In this document: positions 43,969 to 52,690 of the stretch, one piece after another
How the letters are laid out: each line of letters opens with the position of its first letter
Numbering within the stretch: position 1 is the first letter of the stretch
Assembly: GCF_021730305.1 (NCBI RefSeq)
Contig: NZ_CP032674.1
Span: 2,217,001 to 2,281,000 of the forward strand
DNA from: Xanthobacter sp. YC-JY1
Lineage (GTDB): Bacteria; Pseudomonadota; Alphaproteobacteria; Rhizobiales; Xanthobacteraceae
Reading direction: 5' to 3'
DNA length: 64,000 nt
Notes under the pieces: model-generated
Seen by the model: the letters and a program-made list of their open reading frames with translations, nothing else
The model's database searches: none
What the model was told of the DNA's origin: nothing
Position numbers and translations under genes: made by a program

Positions 43969-44775
43969 TCAGCGACCCTGGAAGTCGGCGTCGCGCTTAT
44001 CGCGGAAAGCGGTGGTGCCCTCGACGATGTCCTGGCTCTGGCCGAGATCGAAGAAGGAGCGGGATTCGAGCCGCAGCGCTTCGCCCATGGGCATGCCGAC
44101 GGCGCGCCGCATCACCTCCTTGGCGAAGCGGTGGGAGAGGGGCGAGCGCTTCGCCAGCATCTGCGCATAGTCGAGCGTGAAGGCCACCAGCTCTTCGGCG
44201 GGCACGATGCGGTTGACGAGGCCGATACGGAACGCGTGCTCGGCGTTCACACGATCGCCGGAGAGGATGATCTCCATGGCATGGCCGAGGCCGACGATCT
44301 GCGGCAGGCGGATGAGCCCGCCATCGCACGCATGAAAGCCCCACTTGGCGTCCTGCAGGGCAAATTCCGCGTTGGGCGCGCAGAAGCGGAGGTCGCAGGC
44401 GAGCGCCAGCTCGAACCCGCCGGAGATGGCAAAGCCGTTCACGGCGGCGAGGATGGGTTTGTCGATCTCCACCGAGCGGGTGATGCCGCCGAAGCCCGGG
44501 CCGTTGGTGTAGCGGGTGCGGAATTCCGGCGCCGGGGTGCGGGCGAAATTCACCGTATAGGTCTTGAGGTCGGCCCCTGCGCAGAAGGCCTTGTCGCCTG
44601 CGCCCGTGACCACGGCCACGTGGGCGCCGTCGTCGCGATCGAAGTCGCGGAAGACTTCGACCAAATCGTCGTTGGCGGCGAAGTCGAGGGAGTTCATCAC
44701 CGCCGGGCGGTCGATGGTGATGAGCCAGACCTTGCCGTGGCGGTCGCAGCGAATGTCGCCCATGGGATGTTCCAA
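43969..44775 (-). CDS. Enoyl-CoA hydratase/isomerase (crotonase family)
   Basis: A 268-residue cytoplasmic crotonase (start 44775, or 44763 at MGDIRCD). The oxyanion-hole segments are KAFCAGADLKTY and NGFAISGGFELALACDLRF. The first catalytic Glu (GGFELALACD, the E144 position of rat hydratase) is present. At the second catalytic position (E164, in the usual PEIxxG motif) the sequence reads LQDAKWG, i.e. Asp. It may therefore be an isomerase, a lyase or a hydratase with altered chemistry. It lies between DUF35 (39 nt) and thiolase (20 nt). Confidence 0.88.
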   Translation of the reverse strand: MEHPMGDIRCDRHGKVWLITIDRPAVMNSLDFAANDDLVEVFRDFDRDDGAHVAVVTGAGDKAFCAGADLKTYTVNFARTPAPEFRTRYTNGPGFGGITRSVEIDKPILAAVNGFAISGGFELALACDLRFCAPNAEFALQDAKWGFHACDGGLIRLPQIVGLGHAMEIILSGDRVNAEHAFRIGLVNRIVPAEELVAFTLDYAQMLAKRSPLSHRFAKEVMRRAVGMPMGEALRLESRSFFDLGQSQDIVEGTTAFRDKRDADFQGR

Positions 44776-44795
44776 TGCTGTGTGGGGGCGCGCGC

Positions 44796-45959
44796 TCAGG
44801 CGTCGGTGGCGCGCAGGATGTTGACGGTGCAGGCGACGCCCGTGCCGCCGAGATTGTGGGTGAGGGCCACCTTGGCCCCTTTCACCTGGTTGGTGTGCAT
44901 GCCGCGCAGCTGGAGCACGCTCTCATAGATCTGGCCGAGGCCGGTGGCGCCCACGGGATGCCCCTTGGCGAGCAGGCCGCCGCTGGCATTGATCGGCCGG
45001 TCGCCATCCACCGCTGTGCGGCCCTCGGCGGCGTAGCCGGCACCGGCCCCGCGCGGCATCAGGCCGAGATCTTCCGCGTCGATGATCTCGGCGATGGAGA
45101 AGCAGTCGTGAAGCTCCACGCAGCTCACCTCGTCGGCCGTGATGCCTGCCTGGGCATAGGCGCCCTGGGCTGCGGCCACCGTCGCCTCGAAGGTGCACAG
45201 GTCCGGATGGCCGGCGATGCGCGCGCTGCCGCGCGCCTGGGCCGAGGCCAGCACCTGGACAGGTTGCGGGATCACGTCTCGCAGGCGGTCACCGGACACG
45301 AGCAGCACCGCCGCCGCGCCATCGCTCGCCGGGCAGCAGTCATAAAGGCGAAGGGGATCGCAGATCAGGCGGGCATTGCCGATCTCTTGGGTGGAGAGAT
45401 CCGCCCCCATCTGGGCGAGGGGGTTCTTCAGGCCGTTGCCCTTGTTCTTGCGGACCACGGCGGAGATGTCGTCGCGCGTCGCGCCGTAGCGCTGCTCGTA
45501 GAGGCGCCAGGCGAGGCCGAACAGGCCGGGGAAGGTGAGCCCGCTCACCCCGTCGCTGCGAAAATCCATGGCGCAGTTGAGCGCCGAGGTGACGGCTGCC
45601 GTGTCGGCGTGGGTCATCTTCTCCGCGCCCACGGCGAGCGCCATGTCGCACATGCCGGTCGCCACCGCGAGGTAGGCATGACGGAAGGCGATGCCGCCGG
45701 AGGCGCAGGCGCCCTCCACCTTGGTGCAGGGAATCTGCGGCAGGCCGAGCCCGTCCGCCACCAGCCCCGCCAGCACCTCTTGCCCCAGCAGTGGGCCGGC
45801 GACGAAGTTGCCAAGATAGAGCGCGCCGATGTCGCTCCGGTCGAGGCCCGCCTCGCGGATCGCCGCATCTGCCGCGCGAATGGCGAGGGCTTCGATGGAC
45901 GTTTCCGAGTGGCGACCAAAGGTTGAGGAGCCGATGCCGGCGACGAAAACGGGCCTCAT
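44796..45959 (-). CDS. SCP2/SCPx-type thiolase
   Basis: A 387-residue thiolase. The nucleophile is C85 in KVEGACASGGIAF; the second motif is ELHDCFSIAE (the SCPx form HDCF) and the catalytic His lies in GGLLAKGHPVGATG. The nucleophile Cys is retained, unlike in the aldolase-type Ltp2 thiolases. It would cleave a 3-oxoacyl-CoA, or condense acyl-CoAs. Its ATG overlaps the stop of the ligase gene (ATGA). Confidence 0.92.
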   Translation of the reverse strand: MRPVFVAGIGSSTFGRHSETSIEALAIRAADAAIREAGLDRSDIGALYLGNFVAGPLLGQEVLAGLVADGLGLPQIPCTKVEGACASGGIAFRHAYLAVATGMCDMALAVGAEKMTHADTAAVTSALNCAMDFRSDGVSGLTFPGLFGLAWRLYEQRYGATRDDISAVVRKNKGNGLKNPLAQMGADLSTQEIGNARLICDPLRLYDCCPASDGAAAVLLVSGDRLRDVIPQPVQVLASAQARGSARIAGHPDLCTFEATVAAAQGAYAQAGITADEVSCVELHDCFSIAEIIDAEDLGLMPRGAGAGYAAEGRTAVDGDRPINASGGLLAKGHPVGATGLGQIYESVLQLRGMHTNQVKGAKVALTHNLGGTGVACTVNILRATDA

Positions 45960-47512
45960 GAGGCGGCTCCCTGCTGCTGCGTCCGCGCGGCCGCGTCGTC
46001 TTCCGCCAGCCGGCGGCGCAGCTCGGTCTTGAGGATTTTTCCGTAGTTGTTCTTGGGCAGCGCTGCCTCGAAGCGGTAACGCTTGGGGCGCTTGAAGCGG
46101 GCGATGTTGTCGAGGCAGAGCTGGTCCAGCTCGGCAGCGTCGACCTCCGCCCCCGGGCGCACGGCGACGAACGCCACCACCTCCTCGCCCCAGTCGGGAT
46201 GGGGCGCGCCGATGACGGACACCTCCAGCACGCTCTCATGCCGCAGCAGCACTTCCTCCACTTCGCGGGGATAGATGTTGCTGCCGCCGGAGATGATGAG
46301 ATCCTTGGAGCGGTCGCGCAGCGTGAGGTAGCCGCGCGCATCGAGGCTGCCCACATCGCCGGTGTAGAGCCAGCCGTCGCGCAGGGCGGCGGCCGTGCCG
46401 GCGGGATTGTTCCAGTACCCTTCCATCACGCAGTCGCTGCGGGTGATGACTTCGCCCACTTCGCCGGCCGGCAGATCGTGCCCGTCCTGGTCGACCACCC
46501 GCACCTCCTGCCCGGAGCGGGGGAAGCCGCAGGAGCCCAGCACGGCGTCATCCGCCGGAGCACCATCGGCGCCGACATGCAGGCTCTTGGGGAGCAAGGT
46601 GATGGTCATGGGGGATTCCCCCTGGCCGAAGATCTGGCACAGCTTCGGCCCGATGACGCGGAGCGCCTGCTTCAGGTCGGCGACGTACATGGGCGCGCCG
46701 CCATAGTAGATGGTCTTCAGGTTGGACAGATCCGCGGAGATCGTGGCGGGATGGTTCACCATGCGCGTGAGCATGGTCGGAGCCGCGAAAATCGTGACCT
46801 TGCTGTAGCGCGCGATGGCCTCCAGCACCTCCTCCACATCGAAGCCGGGCAGCACCACCTGATGCCCGCCTTTCATCAGGAAGGGCAGGGCGTAGAGGCC
46901 CGCGCCGTGGGAGACCGGCGCGCATGCGATGTGCGTGTCATCGGTGTCGATGGGATCGACATCGGAATAATAAGCGAGCGACATGGCCAGCAGGTTGCGG
47001 TGGCTGAGCATCGCGCCCTTCGGCTTGCCGGTGGTGCCGGAGGTGTAGAACAGCCAGGCGCGCTCTTCCGGCGCCGCATCCTCGCAGGCCATAGGCTCGG
47101 CGGCGACAAGGCGGGCGTAGGCCTCGGCGCCGGTCGAGATGACCGCAAGCCGGGCGAGGGTGTCGATCTCCGCCGCAAGGGCCTCGGACAGGCCGGGCGT
47201 GGTGAAGAGCGCCTCGGCCTCTGCATCCTCCGCGATGCCGATCACCTCGCGCGGATGCAGCTTGGCGTTGACCGGCACGGCGCACAGGCCGGCGATCCAG
47301 CAGCCGAGAAGGCATTCGAAGAAGGCGCCGGTGTTCTCCATGAAGAGCACGACACGCGCGCCCGGCTTGAGACCCATCGCGCGCAAACCGCCGGCTATTC
47401 GGGCCGACCGCTCGGCGAAGGCGGCGTAGGTGAGGGTGCCGTTGGCATCGGTGATCGCGGGATTGTCCGGCAGGCGACGCGCGGTCTGCAGGATGAGCGT
47501 GGCGATGCTCAT
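45956..47512 (-). CDS. Acyl-CoA ligase (AMP-forming)
   Basis: A 518-residue class I adenylate-forming enzyme; ATG 47512 follows GGGAGGACCG. Motifs in order: P-loop LFYTSGTTGKPKGAM (~residue 160), the gate region, GWLYTGDVGSLDARGYLTLRD (~385), the hinge RSKDLIISGGSNIYPREVEE and the adenylating Lys in KNNYGKILKTELRR near the C-terminus. It activates a carboxylic acid to its CoA thioester for the thiolase/crotonase genes. It is the first gene of the operon, divergent from the TetR gene. The acid itself is not identifiable. Confidence 0.93.
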   Translation of the reverse strand: MSIATLILQTARRLPDNPAITDANGTLTYAAFAERSARIAGGLRAMGLKPGARVVLFMENTGAFFECLLGCWIAGLCAVPVNAKLHPREVIGIAEDAEAEALFTTPGLSEALAAEIDTLARLAVISTGAEAYARLVAAEPMACEDAAPEERAWLFYTSGTTGKPKGAMLSHRNLLAMSLAYYSDVDPIDTDDTHIACAPVSHGAGLYALPFLMKGGHQVVLPGFDVEEVLEAIARYSKVTIFAAPTMLTRMVNHPATISADLSNLKTIYYGGAPMYVADLKQALRVIGPKLCQIFGQGESPMTITLLPKSLHVGADGAPADDAVLGSCGFPRSGQEVRVVDQDGHDLPAGEVGEVITRSDCVMEGYWNNPAGTAAALRDGWLYTGDVGSLDARGYLTLRDRSKDLIISGGSNIYPREVEEVLLRHESVLEVSVIGAPHPDWGEEVVAFVAVRPGAEVDAAELDQLCLDNIARFKRPKRYRFEAALPKNNYGKILKTELRRRLAEDDAAARTQQQGAAS

Positions 47513-47530
47513 CGGTCCTCCCTACCATTT

Positions 47531-47546
47531 AGTATTTATATTTACT
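47531..47546. promoter_or_regulatory. Candidate TetR operator between ligase and tetR
   Basis: AGTA-TT-TATA-TT-TACT (47531-47546) is symmetric at AGTA..TATA..TACT and lies in a short AT-rich island of the 166-nt divergent region, 18 nt before the ligase start. A TetR-family repressor would be expected to bind such a site. A related AT-rich patch (TTTTTAGTA near 49612-49620) lies upstream of the binding-protein gene, but the similarity is too weak to call. Confidence 0.45.
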
Positions 47547-47678
47547 GATGAGTCAGGCTAGCTGTTTTGCGAGTTTTATGCAAGCATGCGACACAGTATT
47601 TGTTCGAAGGCTGGCGCGCCGGATGCTTTCTCCGGCAAGCCGATCCTCGTCATCGTAGAAAGCAGGACCCGCCAGTTC

Positions 47679-48359
47679 ATGAGTGACACTCCCAGCGCGG
47701 CGACCCGCGCTCCCGCGCCGGGGCGTGCGGCCTTCGACCGAGACGAGCAACGCCGCCGCAAGCGCGAGGCGGTGCTGCGGGTGGCTGCATCCGCCTTCAA
47801 CCGTCGCGGCTTCGCCAACACGTCCATGGATGATGTGGCGTCGGTTCTCGGCGTGTCGAAGCCGACGCTCTACCAGTATTTCAAGAGCAAGCAGGAGTTG
47901 CTTTACGCCTGCCACCAGGTGGCCATGGACAATGGCGAGGCGGGTCTTGCTCTCGCCGCGGCCCATGACGGTACTGGCCTCGAAAAGCTGATCATCTACC
48001 TGCGCCGCTACATGGAAGGCATCTTCGGCGACCTTGGAAACTGCCCGGTGCTCACCGACGTCGATTCGCTGGTGCCGGAAGATCGTGCGAACGTGGTGGC
48101 CCGCCGCAAGCGCATCAGCGCCGCCACGAAGGAGCTGATCGCCCTTGGCGTCGCCGACGGCTCCATCGGCCCCTGCGATCCGAAGCTTGCGAGCCTGTTC
48201 GCCCTCGGCGTGGTCAACTGGATTCCGGCCTGGTATCGGGATTCCGGCCCCAACACGCCGGAGGAGATCATGGAGAGCTTCGCGGCGCTCCTGATCTCCG
48301 GCCTTGCGGCCCCGGCCGCGCCCAAGCGCCAGCGCGCGAAGGCGAAGCCGAAGGCCTGA
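47679..48359 (+). CDS. TetR-family transcriptional regulator
   Basis: A 226-residue regulator starting at ATG 47679 (MSDTPSAATRAPAPGRAAF); an upstream in-frame ATG exists at 47586 but is preceded by the operator region. Residues ~28-75 are the DNA-binding domain (AVLRVAASAFNRRGFANTSM, VASVLGVSKPTLYQYFKSKQ). The C-terminal TetR_C-type domain ends in a Lys/Ala-rich tail. It is divergent from the acyl-CoA operon and probably senses an acyl-CoA or the free acid. It ends 13 nt before the convergent binding-protein gene. Confidence 0.92.
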   Translation: MSDTPSAATRAPAPGRAAFDRDEQRRRKREAVLRVAASAFNRRGFANTSMDDVASVLGVSKPTLYQYFKSKQELLYACHQVAMDNGEAGLALAAAHDGTGLEKLIIYLRRYMEGIFGDLGNCPVLTDVDSLVPEDRANVVARRKRISAATKELIALGVADGSIGPCDPKLASLFALGVVNWIPAWYRDSGPNTPEEIMESFAALLISGLAAPAAPKRQRAKAKPKA

Positions 48360-48372
48360 TTGCAGGTCGGGC

Positions 48373-49533
48373 CTATTTCGGCGCCGGAACCACGGTGTCG
48401 CCCTTCCAGATGCCGAGGAAGATGTCGCCCTGGCCGAGGCATTCGTGATCGTTCGGCCCGAACGGCTTTGCCGGCGTGGCGGAGATCGCCTGGACGCCGT
48501 CGATGTTCTCGATGGCATCCCGCAGCTTCGCCGGGTCCGACTTGCCGACCTTGTCCACGGCGGCGAACATGATCTGGCCCGCGTCATAGCCGAGCGCGGC
48601 GACAACCGGCCAGCGATAGTCCTTGCCGTACTTCTCGGTCATGCGCTTGTTGAAGGCCTGCGCCTTGGGATCGGAGAGATCGAGCGCCTGGCCCATGGCG
48701 GTGCCCTGGATGGCCTCCACGCCCACGATGTCCTTCACCTTCAGGGACGACAGGCCCCAGTTGCCGGCGAAGGTCGGCTTGTAGTCGAGGCGCGGCAGGG
48801 GCCGATACGGCAGCTCGAACGACTCGTGGAAGTGCAGGATGAGATCGGCGCCGGCGTCGCGCATCTTGATCATCTGCGGGGTCAGGTCGTTGACGCCGGG
48901 CGCCGCCGCCTCCACCGCCACGAGCTCCACGCCGCGCGCCTTCAGGCCGGCGGTCGCCTCCTGCGCGGCGAAGTTGCCGTAGCCGGTGGTCGAGTGAAGC
49001 AGGCCGATCTTCTTGTAGTTCTTCACCGCCCAGTCGAGGATCGCGTCGATCTGGTACTTCTCGATCATCGAACAGCGGAAGATGAAGCTCGGCTTCTGGT
49101 CAATGAACTTGGTGGTGATATCCGTCGCCGCGGAGGGGCCGGCGATGAGCGGAACGCCCGCGCGCTGGAGCACCGGTGCAAAGGCCATGACATTGCCGCT
49201 CGAGACCGTGCCGATGACGCCCGCGACGCCGTCGTTCTGGATCAGGCGCTGCACCACGGAGACCGCGCGCTGGGGATTGGCCTCGTCGTCATAGACCACA
49301 AGCTCGATGGGCGTCTTGCCGCCCTTGGCCTTGTAGTCCTCCAGCGCGAGCTTGATGCCCTGCAGGTAGCTCTCGCCGAAATCGACGATGGCTGGCGGCC
49401 CGCTGAGGCCTTCCACGACACCGATCTTCACCGGCGTCTGGGCCAGTGCCGGGCCGGCCGCCCCGAGCAGCAGCGCGAGCGCCGTGGCGGCGCTTCGGAG
49501 CAGTGCGCCTCTTACCGCTTCCATCCGAACCAT
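48373..49533 (-). CDS. HAAT-type substrate-binding protein (second Liv system)
   Basis: A 386-residue receptor. ATG 49533 is chosen because it is 7 nt from GGAGG, whereas the ATG at 49539 abuts it. Signal peptide: LLRSAATALALLLGAAGPALA-QTP. The mature Peripla_BP_6 domain has VKIGVVEGLSGPPAIVDFGE, GVAGVIGTVSSGNVMAFAPV and FGPNDHECLGQGDIFLGIWK near the C-terminus. It is separated from the Liv operon by TetR but is the only receptor near it. The neighbouring acyl-CoA genes suggest an organic acid or aromatic acid ligand. Confidence 0.9.
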   Translation of the reverse strand: MVRMEAVRGALLRSAATALALLLGAAGPALAQTPVKIGVVEGLSGPPAIVDFGESYLQGIKLALEDYKAKGGKTPIELVVYDDEANPQRAVSVVQRLIQNDGVAGVIGTVSSGNVMAFAPVLQRAGVPLIAGPSAATDITTKFIDQKPSFIFRCSMIEKYQIDAILDWAVKNYKKIGLLHSTTGYGNFAAQEATAGLKARGVELVAVEAAAPGVNDLTPQMIKMRDAGADLILHFHESFELPYRPLPRLDYKPTFAGNWGLSSLKVKDIVGVEAIQGTAMGQALDLSDPKAQAFNKRMTEKYGKDYRWPVVAALGYDAGQIMFAAVDKVGKSDPAKLRDAIENIDGVQAISATPAKPFGPNDHECLGQGDIFLGIWKGDTVVPAPK

Positions 49534-49939
49534 ACCCATTCCTCCCCTTCACCTCTCATCGGTTCAGCGGCCCCAGCGTGGCCACAAAACTCGTGAGTAA
49601 GTTTTATATGCTTTTTAGTAGGCGTATCGGATCGTGTGGCGCTCTGCAAGGGGCGGAACGCAAGCCGGCGCGTATCTCGAATCCCGCTGGTACGGCCCTT
49701 CCTGCCCGAGGCCGCGCCTTTAAGCGTGCGGAGGCGGCGCGAAGCTGGGGCTTGCCGCGCAGATGCTCAATTCGGGGAGGAGCAGGAGAGGGGGGAATCA
49801 TTCCGCCGCGTTCAAGCTGGCGCCGGATCGCCTCCGCGGAGGGCACCGGAACTTGCGCCCGTGACGACAGACGGCGTCCTGTGCCCCGGACGGGCTCGGG
49901 CATCAGGAGAGAGGGTCTAGATTTCTGAATGGCTTGCGA
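49534..49939. other. 406-nt gap upstream of the binding protein
   Basis: No gene is supported here. It holds the minus-strand promoter region of the binding-protein gene, including an AT-rich patch at about 49592-49622. The rest is GC-rich with long purine-rich runs. No hairpin followed by a T-tract was found for the tRNA gene that ends at 49940. Confidence 0.5.
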
Positions 49940-50016
49940 TGGTACAGGTGGGTGGGCTCGAACCACCGACCTCCGGTTCCACAGACCGGCGCTCTAACCA
50001 ACTGAGCTACACCTGC
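49940..50016 (-). tRNA. tRNA-His (anticodon GTG)
   Basis: The minus strand folds as a complete 77-nt tRNA with encoded CCA. Acceptor stem GCAGGTG/CACCTGT has a G1-U72 wobble pair; D-arm GCTC...GAGC; anticodon stem CCGGT/ACCGG around loop CTGTGGA with anticodon GTG; variable AGGTC; T-arm GGTGG-TTCGAGC-CCACC. The discriminator is A73 and the base before G1 is T, so no G-1 is encoded; this is the atypical tRNA-His of many Alphaproteobacteria. Confidence 0.97.
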
Positions 50017-50186
50017 ACGGCTTCCGGCGCGCCGGGCGCCGGAAGAGAGGGCGGAACCTACGCGGGGCGCTCCGCAATTTCAAGGGGGCGAAAGCCACTG
50101 GCCACAGCGGCATTGTGCGCGGGGTCAAATCGAGTACCGGCGCGGGCTCGCGCCTGGTCGGCCCGGTCCGGGGGCATTGCCGGGCT

Positions 50187-50387
50187 TCAGTTGGCGCGGG
50201 ACGGGATGTCCTCGTCCTGCACCAGTTCCTCGACCTTGGTCATGATGGAGACCCAGGTGCGATGCTCCTCCACCTTCCCGCCGATCTCGAAGCTCTCGGC
50301 CATCCGGTGGGCAAAGGCGACGCCCTCCGGCCCGTATTGCTCGGCGATGATGAAGGCGGTCCGCCAGACATCTTCCTCGGTCACCAT
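50187..50387 (-). CDS. Hypothetical protein, 66 aa
   Basis: ATG 50387 (or 50396) follows an AAGGAAGG site. The acidic product (TEEDVWRTAFIIAEQYGPEG, VAFAHRMAESFEIGGKVEEH) is all-alpha in appearance with no signal peptide or membrane segment. It is the last gene, 49 nt after the PDR reductase gene, and may be co-transcribed with it. I do not recognise the family. Confidence 0.65.
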   Translation of the reverse strand: MVTEEDVWRTAFIIAEQYGPEGVAFAHRMAESFEIGGKVEEHRTWVSIMTKVEELVQDEDIPSRAN

Positions 50388-50436
50388 GGGTCTCATCCTT
50401 CCTTCGCCCCGGGGCAGCAAGCGCGAAGCGGATTTG

Positions 50437-51396
50437 TCACAAATCCAACACCAGCAGGTCGCCTTTGGCACGCGAGACGCACGCCAGGAACCAGCCCTGT
50501 TCCTTCTCCTCGGGCTTGAGGCGCTTGTCGCGGTGGTCCACCTCGCCCTCCAGCACCTTCACCTTGCAGGTGCCGCAGGCGCCCTGCTCGCAGGAGGTGG
50601 GGATCTTCACACCCGCCTCTTCCATGGCGGTGGAGACGGAGCGGTCGCCGGGGATCTTGATGACCTTGCCGGTGGAGGCGATCTTCACCTCGAACACCTT
50701 GTCCAGCAGCGGGGGCGGTGCCTTGCCGGTGAAGCGCTCCACATGGATGCGGTTGACGCCGAAGCCCTTCTGCTGCGCGCTGGCGATGATTGGGTCGAGC
50801 CACCAGTCCACCCCGCACAGGAAGAGGTGCGTGTCATCGGGCCGGTCCCCGAGCAGGTTCGCGGCGTTGAGGCGCGGCTCGGTGGCCTCGAAATAGAAGG
50901 TGGTGTTGGCGGCGAAGGCCGACGCCTCGATGGTGGACTTGAACGAGCCCGGCGAGCCGCCCGCGAAGAGGTAGTGGAACTCGAAGGGGATATTCTTCGC
51001 CTTCAGATGATCGGCGATGGAGAGGATGGGCGTCGCGCCGATGCCGCGGGCGAACAGCAGCGCGCGCTTGGTGTCGCGCGGCACAGCGAAGCGGTTGCGC
51101 GGGGTGCCCACCGCGAGGCGGTCGCCCTCGTTCACCTGCTGGAACATAGCTTTGGAGCCGCCGCGGCTGTTGGCGTCCTTCCACACGCCGATCACGTAGC
51201 GATGGCGCTCGCTCTCGCTGTTGATGAGCGAATATTGCCGCACCAGACCGCCGGGGATGCTCACATCCACATGGGCGCCCGCCGTGAAGGCCGGCAATTC
51301 GCCGCCCTCGGCGGGGATCAGCTCGAAGGAGGCCATGTTTTCGGCCTCGATCGTCTTCTTGGCCACGATCACCGGGCTCAGGGCATCGTCCGACAT
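50437..51396 (-). CDS. PDR/VanB-type flavin [2Fe-2S] oxidoreductase
   Basis: A 319-residue reductase starting at ATG 51396 after GGAGG. The FMN domain has RQYSLINSESERHRYVIGV (RxYS), the NAD domain has FARGIGATPILSIADHL, and the C-terminal plant-type ferredoxin holds C269, C274, C277 and C306 (SCEQGACGTCKVKV, FLACVSRA). This is the architecture of phthalate dioxygenase reductase and vanillate demethylase VanB. Such enzymes pass electrons from NAD(P)H to a Rieske or diiron oxygenase. No oxygenase subunit is adjacent, so it is an orphan donor. 101 nt separate it from the nitronate monooxygenase gene. Confidence 0.92.
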   Translation of the reverse strand: MSDDALSPVIVAKKTIEAENMASFELIPAEGGELPAFTAGAHVDVSIPGGLVRQYSLINSESERHRYVIGVWKDANSRGGSKAMFQQVNEGDRLAVGTPRNRFAVPRDTKRALLFARGIGATPILSIADHLKAKNIPFEFHYLFAGGSPGSFKSTIEASAFAANTTFYFEATEPRLNAANLLGDRPDDTHLFLCGVDWWLDPIIASAQQKGFGVNRIHVERFTGKAPPPLLDKVFEVKIASTGKVIKIPGDRSVSTAMEEAGVKIPTSCEQGACGTCKVKVLEGEVDHRDKRLKPEEKEQGWFLACVSRAKGDLLVLDL

Positions 51397-51497
51397 CGCA
51401 TCCTCCAAACCATCCGCACAGGAACGCTGATGGGAGGAGGTGCAAACGTGGGGCCAATTTCGCTGCGGTGCGGCAGATGGTGTCCGCGTGGGACTGT

Positions 51498-52628
51498 TCA
51501 GGCGAGCCGCGCCAGCGCCTCCTTGGCGAGCTTGCGCGTGAGGTCGGCGGCGGGCAGGCGCGGGCTCAGGGCGGCGGACTGGCCGCACCAGAGGTTGGTG
51601 AAATCGTCTCGGCCCTCGGCCTCGGCCTTCGCGCGCAGCGGGGCGAGGGCGCCGCCGGAGGTCGGGAAGGCCGATGCCTCCGGCGCGATGGGGCCGATCT
51701 CGCGCATCACGCGGTTCATGATGCCGCGGGCCGGGCGGCCGGTGAAGATGTTGGTGAGCGCTGTGCTCTCGTCCGTCGCCGCCTCCAGCGCGGCGCGGTG
51801 GACGGCGGGCACCTTCGCTTCCGGAGAGAACATGAAGGCGGTGCCGATCTGCACCGCCGAGGCCCCCAGCGCCAAAGCCGCCACGATGCCCCGCGCATCG
51901 GCGATGCCGCCGGCGGCGATCACCGGTACCTTCACCGCATCCGCCACCTGCGGCACGAGGGAGAAGGTGCCCACCTGCCGGGCCACGTCCTGCCAGCTGA
52001 TGGGCGTCTGCGAATAGTCGCCCCCGAGGAAGAGCGCGCGGTGGCCGCCCGCCTCGAACCCCATGGCGATGATGGCGTCGCAGCCATGGTCCTCCAGCCA
52101 GCGCGCCTCAGCCACGGTGGTGGCGGAAGAGATGATCTTCGCCCCCGTCGCCTTCACCCGGGCCATGAGGTCCGGCGCTGGCAGGCCGAAATGGAAGCTC
52201 ACCACCTCGGGACGCACCTCCTCCACTACGGTGCAGAAGGTGTCGTCGAACGGGGCACGGGAGGGGGATGGTGTGCTGGCGGCCGGGTCGAGCCCGGCCT
52301 CGACATAATAATCGGCGAGACGCGCCCGCCAGCGCAGCGCCCGCGCCGGGTCGTCCTGCGGTGGGGTGTGGCAGAAGAAGTTGAGGTTCAGCGGCTTGTC
52401 GGGCAGGCCGGCGCGGATCTTCGCCACCGCCGCCTTCAGATCATCCGGCGCATACATTGCGCAGGGCAGGGACGCGAGCCCGCCGGTCGAACCCACCGCG
52501 ATGGCGAGTTCCGGCGAGCCGGGGCCGGCCATGGGGCCGAGCAGGATGGGATGGGCGATGCCGAACAGATCGAGGATGCGCCGGTCCGGCCAGCGGGCGG
52601 CAGCTTCGGCATTCAGGGCATCGGTCAT
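51498..52628 (-). CDS. Nitronate monooxygenase-like (NMO/2-nitropropane dioxygenase family) protein
   Basis: A 376-residue FMN TIM-barrel protein: PILLGPMAGPGSPELAIAVG, NLNFFCHTPP, the catalytic-type His in IIAMGFEAGGHRA, VIAAGGIADARGIVAALALG and GTAFMFSPEA. Family members oxidise nitronates or act as related FMN oxidoreductases. It is divergent from a LysR gene and precedes the PDR reductase. The family is broad, so activity on nitro compounds is not certain. Confidence 0.88.
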   Translation of the reverse strand: MTDALNAEAAARWPDRRILDLFGIAHPILLGPMAGPGSPELAIAVGSTGGLASLPCAMYAPDDLKAAVAKIRAGLPDKPLNLNFFCHTPPQDDPARALRWRARLADYYVEAGLDPAASTPSPSRAPFDDTFCTVVEEVRPEVVSFHFGLPAPDLMARVKATGAKIISSATTVAEARWLEDHGCDAIIAMGFEAGGHRALFLGGDYSQTPISWQDVARQVGTFSLVPQVADAVKVPVIAAGGIADARGIVAALALGASAVQIGTAFMFSPEAKVPAVHRAALEAATDESTALTNIFTGRPARGIMNRVMREIGPIAPEASAFPTSGGALAPLRAKAEAEGRDDFTNLWCGQSAALSPRLPAADLTRKLAKEALARLA

Positions 52629-52690
52629 GGCGTCGGTCCTCCCGCGGGGCTGGCCGCCATTATCGCGTTTCCGCCAATCATTGAAATTGA

